From contig CAJUKU010000013.1 of the NCBI GenBank assembly GCA_910587425.1, forward strand, positions 1-62,125: 62,125 bases of DNA, written 5' to 3'. The position numbers were made by a program, and so were the translations under genes. This document shows positions 8,626-16,285 of the stretch, in pieces. Position 1 is the stretch's first letter; every line of letters starts with the position of its first letter. This stretch comes from an uncultured Muribaculaceae bacterium. GTDB taxonomy: Bacteria; Bacteroidota; Bacteroidia; Bacteroidales; Muribaculaceae. Under the pieces are notes generated by a model that worked only from the letters and a program-made list of their open reading frames with translations, was not told where the DNA came from and searched no databases.

Positions 8626-9243
8626 ATGGATAAAGAAGAACTCAAAGAACATAAGGAGCACTTCCTCAGCCTGCTCCGCTCAACATCAATACCCGATGTC
8701 GAACTCCTTATCGAGGATCTCGAGCATGCAGGGTTTTTCACCTCGCCCGCATCGATGAAGAATCATCTGTGCTATGAGGGAGGGCTGATGATCCATTCGC
8801 TTAACGTCTACGAAGCAGCCATAAAGCTCCGCAACGCATTCAAGGAGACCCGCCCCGACGTATTCGAGCGCATTTCTGACGAGAGTATCATCATAGCCGC
8901 ACTGCTCCACGACGTATGCAAGGCTGGTTCATACTTCCGCAAGCGCAACGCACAGATGGAGTTCGGACAGGCAGAGTACGGCACAGATTACGGACGCATA
9001 CCTATAGGTCATGGCGAGAAATCAACCGTCATGCTCCTGCGCATGGGACTCGACCTGCGCGACGATGAGATCTGCGCAATCCGTTGGCACATGGGAGCAT
9101 GGAGCGTAGCCGCCGGCGACTCCGAGGAGCGCGCCCAATTCCGCCGCGCTCAGGAACTTTACCCCCTTGTCACACTGATACAACTCGCCGACACTGCCGC
9201 GGCACAGATATTGGAGAGAAAGTACGAGACAATAAATTCATAA
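8626..9243 (+). CDS. HD-domain hydrolase
   Basis: The 205-residue protein is a metal-dependent phosphohydrolase of the HD superfamily. The metal ligands are visible: H57 in GLMIHSLN, the H95-D96 pair in LLHDVCKA, and a late Asp in LIQLADTAA (about residue 188), plus an extra His in IRWHMGAW. The substrate cannot be told from sequence; the arrangement resembles YhaM-like and nucleotide-phosphatase HD domains. It lies 41 bases after argH on the same strand, so it may be cotranscribed with the arginine operon without being part of the pathway. Its stop codon overlaps the 3' end of the convergent gene by six bases. Confidence 0.85.
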   Translation: MDKEELKEHKEHFLSLLRSTSIPDVELLIEDLEHAGFFTSPASMKNHLCYEGGLMIHSLNVYEAAIKLRNAFKETRPDVFERISDESIIIAALLHDVCKAGSYFRKRNAQMEFGQAEYGTDYGRIPIGHGEKSTVMLLRMGLDLRDDEICAIRWHMGAWSVAAGDSEERAQFRRAQELYPLVTLIQLADTAAAQILERKYETINS

Positions 9244-10329
9244 CTTCACAAACACCTTGTTGCGGTACATCACCAGAAGGATAAAGTACAACACAAGGAA
9301 ATTGCCGAAAGTCAGCCAGCATGGATAGAAATCCCCGAGATACGGCTGCAACCCGAAGCTTACCGACTGTACTATCGAACGGAAATTGATCACCTCTCCG
9401 AGCACATACGCCGTGATCGCATTCATTCCGTAGATCTTGAGCCATCCGAGCCATCCAAGCCACCCGCGGCAATCGATCAGATAGTAGAACAGCGCCATCA
9501 GCAGGAAGCAATAGCCTCCCGACAGCAACGTCATGCTGCCGCTCCAGATCCGTTTGACAACCGGAGTCTCATAGCTCCACAACCACGCCGTCAGGACAAG
9601 CGCGAGACCGATTACTGCGAGACGCCCGGCAGCACGCACACGCGCCGTCCCCGCCGACTTCATTATCTGACCCGCAAAAGCGCCGAGCATCACAGTGACA
9701 CCGAACACCAGCGAGGTAAACACCCACGTATATGTGGGATCCCCGCGGAAGCGCCCGAGCACCGCCTCATCTATGACATTTGCAAGATTCCCCTTCGGCG
9801 AGAAATCCCCCCAGAGCGACATCGGCAGCGAATATGCCGCGAGGAGCACCACTGTGGCTATTATCTGCCAGCGCAGATTGCAATGCAGCAATATCACGGC
9901 ACCGATAAGATAACCGGCAGCGATTGCCTGTAGAGTATTGGTGTAGATATAGATATGCTCCGGATCAAATGCGAGCAGATTCCCCTGCACTACCATACCT
10001 ATCAGGAACAGCAGCACACAGCGCCTGAACACGCGCCAGTAAACCTTCGATTTCGCACCGTTACGGTATTTGGAGAACGAGAACGGCATCGCAGCGCCAG
10101 CCATGAACAGAAACAGAGGCATGATTATGTCCCAGAAACGGAACCCCTCCCACACCTCATGATCAAGCTGAAAAAGCAGCCACGCTGCCGCCGGAGAGTC
10201 TATCCGGCTCAGTACTGAAACCAGCACCGGCTGAAGAAAAACGAGCAGGAAAAGATCGAGTCCCCGCAGAATATCAAGCGACTCAAGGCGCTTAGCTTGC
10301 CGTCCGTCGGATGTGCTGTCTATTGCCAT
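9238..10329 (-). CDS. DUF5009/HGSNAT-like multispanning membrane protein
   Basis: This 363-residue integral membrane protein has about ten hydrophobic segments and the start pattern RLESLDILRGLDLFLLV typical of DUF5009 and of the related heparan-alpha-glucosaminide N-acetyltransferase (HGSNAT) family. Members are thought to move acetyl groups across the membrane onto sugars, but function in Bacteroidales is mostly unproven. A GW-rich stretch (RGWLGWLGWLKIYG) lies near residue 290. It has its own promoter and is convergent with the HD gene. No partner gene is adjacent on this strand. Confidence 0.8.
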   Translation of the reverse strand: MAIDSTSDGRQAKRLESLDILRGLDLFLLVFLQPVLVSVLSRIDSPAAAWLLFQLDHEVWEGFRFWDIIMPLFLFMAGAAMPFSFSKYRNGAKSKVYWRVFRRCVLLFLIGMVVQGNLLAFDPEHIYIYTNTLQAIAAGYLIGAVILLHCNLRWQIIATVVLLAAYSLPMSLWGDFSPKGNLANVIDEAVLGRFRGDPTYTWVFTSLVFGVTVMLGAFAGQIMKSAGTARVRAAGRLAVIGLALVLTAWLWSYETPVVKRIWSGSMTLLSGGYCFLLMALFYYLIDCRGWLGWLGWLKIYGMNAITAYVLGEVINFRSIVQSVSFGLQPYLGDFYPCWLTFGNFLVLYFILLVMYRNKVFVKL

Positions 10330-10396
10330 TACCTGTAAATTAGTCTGTTGGTATTAATTGGTGGTATTATATTGCACATGAATAGTAATGCATTGC

Positions 10397-10427
10397 CAAA
10401 GATACTGCGAAAAATGGTGATCGGCAA
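10397..10427 (-). promoter_or_regulatory. Promoter of the DUF5009 gene
   Basis: On the minus strand TTG (10427-10425) is followed after 20 bases by TATCTTTG (10404-10397), a match to the Bacteroides consensus. The leader to the ATG at 10329 is about 60 bases. Confidence 0.55.
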
Positions 10428-10449
10428 GCCGGTTTTTAGGAAAATTCAC

Positions 10450-10457
10450 TAAATTTG
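10450..10457 (+). promoter_or_regulatory. -7 box for the surface-protein cluster
   Basis: TAAATTTG matches the TAnnTTTG -7 box. No good -33 element is seen at the right spacing. It would start a leader of about 95 bases before the ATG at 10559, and it is back to back with the promoter of the DUF5009 gene. Confidence 0.5.
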
Positions 10458-10558
10458 CGCATCGTTGATTTAACACAGGAATATGATTACTCTCGGAGTG
10501 ACACACGTATAACCTTGCACACATCATATCACCTTAATATTAACCAATCTGTTTATTT

Positions 10559-11047
10559 ATGAAAATCAGACAACTAATTGTCCTTGCGGCGATCTTGCTG
10601 ACCGGTCTCGCAGCAGCGGCACAGTCGGCATCGCCCAACTATCTGCACATCTATACCAATGGATCCTGGGTTGTGCTCGACCTTGACAAGGTAGACCGCC
10701 TCGAGTTCAACGCCAGCAATATGGTGGCTAAGGACAAGAACAACGCCGAGGTAGGCACATACCCCCGTACTACCCTACAGACCATCTACGTCGATGAGTC
10801 AAAGACCACAGCTATCACCGGCATTGCCGATGAAACAGCCGCAGCCGCAGCTTTCACCTACGATCCCGCTACACGCACAGCCACTATGAATGCCGACGGC
10901 AATTTCACTATCTACAGCGTCAGCGGCACCATGCTCCTCAACATCCCGCAGGTAAAGAAAGGGGAGACCGTCGACATGCAGTCAATCACACCGGGAGTCG
11001 TCATCCTCCGCTCCGGCAGATACTCTCTGAAAGTGGCTATCAACTGA
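10559..11047 (+). CDS. Small exported protein with C-terminal sorting-like domain
   Basis: The 162-residue protein begins with a Sec signal peptide (charged start, hydrophobic residues 6-20, likely cleavage after AAAQS). The middle has a strand-rich segment with the pattern LDLDKVDRLEF, often seen in Bacteroidetes surface proteins. Residues about 115-162 form a compact domain (FTIYSVSGTMLLN...VVILRSGRYSLKVAI) resembling a type IX secretion (T9SS type A) sorting domain. It is the first gene of a cluster with another exported protein, a TonB-dependent receptor and a DUF4249 lipoprotein, 26 bases before the next gene. I do not recognise a function. The sorting-domain reading is inference. Confidence 0.7.
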   Translation: MKIRQLIVLAAILLTGLAAAAQSASPNYLHIYTNGSWVVLDLDKVDRLEFNASNMVAKDKNNAEVGTYPRTTLQTIYVDESKTTAITGIADETAAAAAFTYDPATRTATMNADGNFTIYSVSGTMLLNIPQVKKGETVDMQSITPGVVILRSGRYSLKVAIN

Positions 11048-11073
11048 TTCATTAACCTTTTGAAGACTACCGC

Positions 11074-12858
11074 ATGAAAAAACTTCTACTCACAATATCC
11101 GCCATTCTTGTAACTCTCTCCGCATTCGCATTCCCGAAGGCTTTCTATGTAAAAAAAGGAGATACATTCCTTAAATACAATTTCGGTGTGGCTGGCGACC
11201 TCCAGTTCAGCAAGGATGGGAAGACACTAACAGTCACCGGTTACGACCAGGCGATACTTCTCGACGAGATCGACTACATCACCTTTACCGCACCTGTCGA
11301 TGCCAATGCACTTACCCCGACAGCCCAGAAAGAGAAACTCGTTGCCGTGGGCGAGGAGGTCAACTCGATGGTCGACATGAGCCTCCATGCAGACATGATA
11401 CGCCTCATCGATTCATTCGTGCGCGAATATGACCGCGATCCTGACGGTGAATACGGATACCACTCCGCACCGGCAGGTTTCTACATAGATCCCAAATACT
11501 GGGATGTGCACAATGCATTCACCGATCTCGTTGAAGGAGCCGAGCAAGCCATAAAGCTCAACGCCGCCGGATCACGCTCAATGCGCACGGCGGCAGTGGA
11601 TCTATACAAGCTCTCCGACTACTTCGGCATTTTCTATGCCGACCGTCAGAAAGAGGAGTGGATCCGTAAGGGCGACGCCGATTATCTTGAGATACAGTTC
11701 ACATCAATTGATGGCAAGGACAACTATGCCGTGCGTCTCGAAGGTACAACCGAAGGCACCGGATGGCTCACACCCGATGTCGAGATACTTTTCCCCAACC
11801 GCATGGATATAACATTCAGCGCCAACGGCAAAACTATCTGCACCAGCACCATCAGCACCACACTCGTACAGGAACAGAGCATCGACATGGCGCTCAACCT
11901 CAGCTCCAACGGAATTGTGGTCAACAACAAGCTTCACATCACAAACGATTCCATAAAGGACAATGTATTAGTGACGATCGGTGGCAAGCACCTGACCACC
12001 GTAAAAAGCGAACTCCTCGGACGCAACCTTCTCAAGTATGATGTGATGCACGACGCGCTCATTAAAGCCACACATCACCATGACGAGAACGGCAAATGCA
12101 TCGACGGCGACATATCCGCCCTCTATCCCCACTTCATCCGCGCAAAAGCTGATGTCGATATCATCGGCAAGCTCCAGATCAAGAGCAATTTCTCCGGCCT
12201 CTCTAAGGTTGCTCCCCGCCTCATGGCAGAAACCGATATCTACGACTACATTTATAAGAATAGCAACGAGATATATACCACCGGAAAAATCCTGTCTGAC
12301 AAGGACGGACAGATTGTCGTGACACACGAATCGGTTGATACTGTTCAGGCTGGCATTGATGTGCTCAACGACTATTTCGACGCCTCTTTCTACTACGACA
12401 ACGACAACAAACTCCAGGGATATCTCACATGGGATATATATGAGGACTCTTGGGAATCCTATTCCTACGACCCCGAATACCCCGATGATACCGACTATTT
12501 CGGATATATAATCATGGACGGGCACCTCGTACGCGTTCGTCATGATTATGATATGGTATACAACGAAGAGAAAGGTGAATGGGAGAACAAATGGAAAGAC
12601 TGGACTTACGACGTAAGTGTATACAATCCCGAAACCGAGAGCTACGATTATGAATCCATAGCCGTGAATGCCGACGACGTGATACATCCCGAGACCGTCA
12701 CAGAGATGTCTTACGAGGCTCGTCCTCTTCTCACATTCCCCGACCAGACATCATTTGCGATCAATACCTTCTTTGACAAACTTTCGTTCAAGAAACTAAT
12801 CGACGACGTGAACGAAATTGTTGACTCATATTTCTCCATTACAGGAGCAGCACGCTGA
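11074..12858 (+). CDS. Exported protein of unknown function, 594 residues
   Basis: It has a clear Sec signal peptide (MKKLLLTISAILVTLSAFAF, cleavage near residue 20). The first 75 mature residues repeat the theme of the preceding gene: a short strand-rich unit ending in LLDEIDYITF. The body has no motif I recognise. A late segment (about residues 450-530) is rich in Asp, Tyr, Glu and Trp and could bind cations or sugars, but that is a guess. It lies between the small exported protein and the TonB-dependent receptor, whose start follows five bases after this stop, so all are probably cotranscribed and act at the cell surface. Confidence 0.7.
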   Translation: MKKLLLTISAILVTLSAFAFPKAFYVKKGDTFLKYNFGVAGDLQFSKDGKTLTVTGYDQAILLDEIDYITFTAPVDANALTPTAQKEKLVAVGEEVNSMVDMSLHADMIRLIDSFVREYDRDPDGEYGYHSAPAGFYIDPKYWDVHNAFTDLVEGAEQAIKLNAAGSRSMRTAAVDLYKLSDYFGIFYADRQKEEWIRKGDADYLEIQFTSIDGKDNYAVRLEGTTEGTGWLTPDVEILFPNRMDITFSANGKTICTSTISTTLVQEQSIDMALNLSSNGIVVNNKLHITNDSIKDNVLVTIGGKHLTTVKSELLGRNLLKYDVMHDALIKATHHHDENGKCIDGDISALYPHFIRAKADVDIIGKLQIKSNFSGLSKVAPRLMAETDIYDYIYKNSNEIYTTGKILSDKDGQIVVTHESVDTVQAGIDVLNDYFDASFYYDNDNKLQGYLTWDIYEDSWESYSYDPEYPDDTDYFGYIIMDGHLVRVRHDYDMVYNEEKGEWENKWKDWTYDVSVYNPETESYDYESIAVNADDVIHPETVTEMSYEARPLLTFPDQTSFAINTFFDKLSFKKLIDDVNEIVDSYFSITGAAR

Positions 12859-12863
12859 TATTA

Positions 12864-14900
12864 TTGACAACTGACGCAAAAACTTCCGTTTGCCGGTTGA
12901 TCACACTGGCAATCACGATAACTCTGTCTGTCGGCACGATGCAGTCATCTGCATCGGAGCCGGCGGACACTGTTATTACCCAAAGGGAACTCGACGAGAT
13001 CATCGTGCGCACACCAACCGTCAGGCGATTGATGCGCGCCACACCCGACGGTGCGCTGACCATTAACCCGCGGATCTCCACCGACCTCCCCTCATTCCTA
13101 TCCTCCGGCGATCCGGTAGCGGCATTGCGTGCGCTACCCTCAGTCGCCACATCCAACGACCTCAGCGCGGCGCTCTGCATCGAAGGAGCCGGAAACGAGG
13201 CTAACCTCTTCGAGACTGACGGCATCCGAATCGTCAATCCAATGCACATGCTCGGATTCTACAGTGCATTCAATCCCGCCTACTACCACGACATCACATT
13301 CCGCCCATCCCGACATCCGGCATCCACGCCATCACTTACCGGCGGGTATATATCCGCACAAAGCCTGTCGACTTTTCCCGACAGCACATTCTCCGCAAGC
13401 ATTACCTCCGGATTGATTGAAAGCCATGGCGCACTTAGACTCCCTGTCGGTAAAAACTGGAGCATAGCCGCAGCCGCGCGCCACACATACCTCAACCTGC
13501 TCTTCCCTGACATACTTACCGTCGGATCATCACGTCTGAAATACGGATTTACCGACCTCAACGCATCCGTGACCGGACGCATCGGTCAGCATACCATCAC
13601 CGGAAACATATTCGCCAACCACGACGACATGCGGCTGAAAAACCGCAACGACGGAGCCAAGGATGGCGACTTCGGCTGGCGCAACATCGCCGGAGGGATC
13701 GGGTGGGCTTACCGCGACATGGACGCGACGGTGTCACTGACCAGATATTCCAATTCCTTCATGATGGCTGAGGGTGGACGCGCCATCGACCTTCCTTCCT
13801 CACTCACGCAGGCTACCGCAAGATTCCATATCGGGATAAACCGCCTGGATCTGTCGGCGGAGTCAAACTACCGCTACACCTCCGGACAGCATAACCGCGA
13901 CAACGCGACGGCATCATCAGCCAGCTCACTCGCAATACATTCCGGCGAACATAGTGCAGCAGCCACATGGCACTACCAGCATGCCGACAGGCTGGAGATC
14001 GATGCCGGACTTCGGCTCACACTCTACCACACCCCGGGCTTCACAACCGTTTCGCCACAACCGCGTGTCGACATCCGCTACTCACTCCGGCAACCATCCT
14101 ACATCTACCTCTCCTTAGGGCGATACACCCGTTTCGACCGTCTCATCGAGGAGTCTTCAACAGGACTCCCCGCCGATTTCTGGACCTGCGCCGACAACAA
14201 CGTCCGCCCCCTCACCGCATATTCCCTCCACGCAGGAATCGGCGGCTACATCACCCCCGCAGGAATCTCATGGACGGTCGGGGCATACGGCAGACTCAAC
14301 AGCAACATCTACGAATTTGCAGGCTCGATACTCGACCTCGCATCAAGCGGCTATAACCCTGTCGACCACCTGCTGCATGGCGACGGCTACGCTTTCGGTC
14401 TGTCGGCTATGGCTATGCGGCAGACCGGCGCCGTGCGCGGACGCATAGCATACAATATCGGCACCGCGCGCAATCATCTCGACGGTCGAGGCAGTGGGAC
14501 ATACCCTGCCGCCCACGACCGCACACACGACCTGAACATCTCGCTCGCATGGACACCCATTTCTTCCTTGACCCTGGCACTCAACTTCATATATGCCACC
14601 GGCACCCCTTACACACGCGAGAAATACGGCTATATGATCGGCGAGAACCTGATCTGCGAATACTTTCCACACAACTCCTCGCGGCTACCCGACTACAGGC
14701 GCATGGACATAGCCGCCACATGGCTCATACACTCGTCACCGCAGCTGAATCAACGGCTGCAGCTGTCGGTATATAACGTGCTCGGGCTGCGCAACACCCT
14801 GTTCAGCTACACCACATACTCCACCGACAACGGCATAGAGCGGCTCAGCTCTGTGATGAATACCATAATACCCTCCCTCGCCTACACAATTGAATTCTGA
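12864..14900 (+). CDS. TonB-dependent receptor (plug plus barrel)
   Basis: This 678-residue outer-membrane protein has a signal peptide, a TonB-box-like segment after it (DTVITQRELDEIIVR), a plug domain around residues 50-160 (including IEGAGNEANLFETDGIRI) and a long beta-barrel ending in phenylalanine (AYTIEF), the usual barrel C-terminus. The N-terminal carboxypeptidase-like domain of SusC proteins is absent and no SusD partner is present. I used a TTG start at 12864 because it supplies the signal peptide; the first in-frame ATG lies at the end of the hydrophobic stretch. It forms a pair with the DUF4249 lipoprotein two bases downstream. The substrate is unknown. Confidence 0.85.
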   Translation: MTTDAKTSVCRLITLAITITLSVGTMQSSASEPADTVITQRELDEIIVRTPTVRRLMRATPDGALTINPRISTDLPSFLSSGDPVAALRALPSVATSNDLSAALCIEGAGNEANLFETDGIRIVNPMHMLGFYSAFNPAYYHDITFRPSRHPASTPSLTGGYISAQSLSTFPDSTFSASITSGLIESHGALRLPVGKNWSIAAAARHTYLNLLFPDILTVGSSRLKYGFTDLNASVTGRIGQHTITGNIFANHDDMRLKNRNDGAKDGDFGWRNIAGGIGWAYRDMDATVSLTRYSNSFMMAEGGRAIDLPSSLTQATARFHIGINRLDLSAESNYRYTSGQHNRDNATASSASSLAIHSGEHSAAATWHYQHADRLEIDAGLRLTLYHTPGFTTVSPQPRVDIRYSLRQPSYIYLSLGRYTRFDRLIEESSTGLPADFWTCADNNVRPLTAYSLHAGIGGYITPAGISWTVGAYGRLNSNIYEFAGSILDLASSGYNPVDHLLHGDGYAFGLSAMAMRQTGAVRGRIAYNIGTARNHLDGRGSGTYPAAHDRTHDLNISLAWTPISSLTLALNFIYATGTPYTREKYGYMIGENLICEYFPHNSSRLPDYRRMDIAATWLIHSSPQLNQRLQLSVYNVLGLRNTLFSYTTYSTDNGIERLSSVMNTIIPSLAYTIEF

Positions 14901-14902
14901 CC

Positions 14903-15757
14903 ATGCATAGAATACTCCGGTTCATACATATCGCAGCTGTCGCTCTGCTCTATTTTGCGGCTATAGGCTGCAGCAACGACAACGAAAGCATCGGCACGGT
15001 CACACCGCTCGTCATAGAGGGGTGGATCGAGGAGGGACAGCCACCCGTAGTAATCGTGACACGCGCGGTAGATCTCACCGTCCCATCACCGTCATTGGAC
15101 AACTCAATCGAGAAATGGTGCCGCGTGACAATCTATGACGGCGATACCCCTTACATCCTCACCGGAACCATGAACCATGACTATACTCCTGCATTCATCT
15201 ACACCACATCACGCCTTAAAGGCGCTGTGGGACACACTTACCGCCTAACGGTCGAGACCGACACGGAGACCGCCACTGCGACATCCACAATGCCTGCGGC
15301 ACCCAGACTTATGCCACTTGAGGCTGAACGCACCAACGACTGCGACACACTATACCGACTTCATGCCTACATCGAGGATATTGACCCGACGGCGCACTAC
15401 CGCTTTTTCTCCCGCTCACACAGCGTTGAATCCCGCTTTTACGGCACATTTCTCGGCACATTCACCGGATCCGAATACGACAGCGCGAAAGGTTGGGATA
15501 TCACCCGTGGGTTCCACTCCGGATACACCGGCACTGAGTTCCAGCACTATTATCAGGCAGGCGAGCGGGTGACAGTCCGTCTCTGCTCCATGGAGCCTGA
15601 GATATATCAGTTCTGGCGCATCTACGACAGCAACGTCTCACTGTCGCAGAATCTCTTCTTCACATTCGCCGAAAACTGCCCCGGAAATATCGACGGTGCA
15701 CTCGGTTACTGGGCGGCATACGGAACCACCACACGCACCATCACCCTGCCCCGCTGA
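14903..15757 (+). CDS. DUF4249 surface lipoprotein
   Basis: The 284-residue protein has a lipoprotein signal peptide with the lipobox cysteine at residue 23 (YFAAIGCSND). The following segment (LVIEGWIEEGQPPVVIVTRA) is the typical opening of DUF4249 proteins, which are widespread in Bacteroidetes next to TonB-dependent receptors. The gene begins two bases after the receptor stop. The pair probably forms an uptake unit, with this lipoprotein as the surface-exposed partner, but the ligand is unknown. Confidence 0.85.
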   Translation: MHRILRFIHIAAVALLYFAAIGCSNDNESIGTVTPLVIEGWIEEGQPPVVIVTRAVDLTVPSPSLDNSIEKWCRVTIYDGDTPYILTGTMNHDYTPAFIYTTSRLKGAVGHTYRLTVETDTETATATSTMPAAPRLMPLEAERTNDCDTLYRLHAYIEDIDPTAHYRFFSRSHSVESRFYGTFLGTFTGSEYDSAKGWDITRGFHSGYTGTEFQHYYQAGERVTVRLCSMEPEIYQFWRIYDSNVSLSQNLFFTFAENCPGNIDGALGYWAAYGTTTRTITLPR

Positions 15758-15832
15758 CCGCCAGCCGCTCCACACTTAAGAAGCAGCATTTGCAGCCGCC
15801 ACGCTCCGGATTTCCAAAAAAGCAGACGGAAA

Positions 15833-15865
15833 TTGCCCGTAATTCAAAAAAAATTCCGATATTTG
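15833..15865 (+). promoter_or_regulatory. Possible promoter of the small ribosomal protein gene
   Basis: TTG at 15833-15835 and GATATTTG at 15858-15865 resemble the -33 and -7 boxes, although GA replaces TA and the spacing is 22. It precedes a palindrome and a leader of about 115 bases. Confidence 0.35.
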
Positions 15866-15870
15866 CGCTT

Positions 15871-15888
15871 GCAAAATCCGGATTTTGC
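15871..15888. repeat. Perfect 18-bp palindrome
   Basis: GCAAAATCCGGATTTTGC reads identically on both strands without a central loop. It lies just after a possible promoter and about 100 bases before the 29-residue ribosomal protein gene. Such symmetry suits a dimeric regulator better than a terminator, but no regulator is known to me for it. Confidence 0.6.
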
Positions 15889-15989
15889 CCCTTCGGAGCC
15901 ACAATCCATTTGCAACACAGCGAGTTATCTCGCGCCAACGAACACTGAATAATCAACCATCATCATTAACCCCTTCAACTGCGTAAACA

Positions 15990-16079
15990 ATGCCCAGCGG
16001 AAAGAAAAGAAAAGGCCACAAGATGGCGACTCACAAGCGCAAGAAACGTCTCAGAAAGAACCGTCACAAGAAGAAATAA
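15990..16079 (+). CDS. 29-residue AURKAIP1/COX24-type ribosomal protein
   Basis: A 30-codon frame encodes a very basic peptide (MPSGKKRKGHKMATHKRKKR plus nine residues) made almost only of Lys, Arg and His. It matches the short AURKAIP1/COX24-domain proteins found across Bacteroidetes, related to the C-terminal part of mitochondrial mS38 and mycobacterial bS22, so it should be a small-subunit ribosomal protein. It is too short for most gene finders. It lies 206 bases upstream of the RNase G gene on the same strand. Residue 9 is Gly where I would expect Arg from memory of relatives. Confidence 0.85.
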   Translation: MPSGKKRKGHKMATHKRKKRLRKNRHKKK

Positions 16080-16113
16080 TCTTCAACTCTGAGACAACCA
16101 CTGCAAGCATACG

Positions 16114-16167
16114 AAGGACAAACTTGACGCGGCTCCTCTCCGGAGCAACTGCTCCGAGTTTGTTCTT
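16114..16167 (+). promoter_or_regulatory. Two-stem RNA element before RNase G
   Basis: An outer 11-bp stem (AAGGACAAACT at 16114-16124 with AGTTTGTTCTT at 16157-16167, one G-U pair) encloses an inner GC-rich inverted repeat (CGGAGCA at 16141-16147 and TGCTCCG at 16150-16156). It lies 34 bases after the small ribosomal gene and 118 bases before the RNase G start. It may be a weak terminator or an attenuator or processing site; RNase E/G genes control their own mRNA in other bacteria. Confidence 0.45.
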
Positions 16168-16285
16168 TGTGTATCGGAGCGAGACGGCATGACAGTCTGC
16201 CCCCGACGTTGCAGCGGATCAGTACCATGGCACACGCCGCGTAATGCGTGCCTGATGCCGATAAATACCCCAGTAAACCGGAAAA

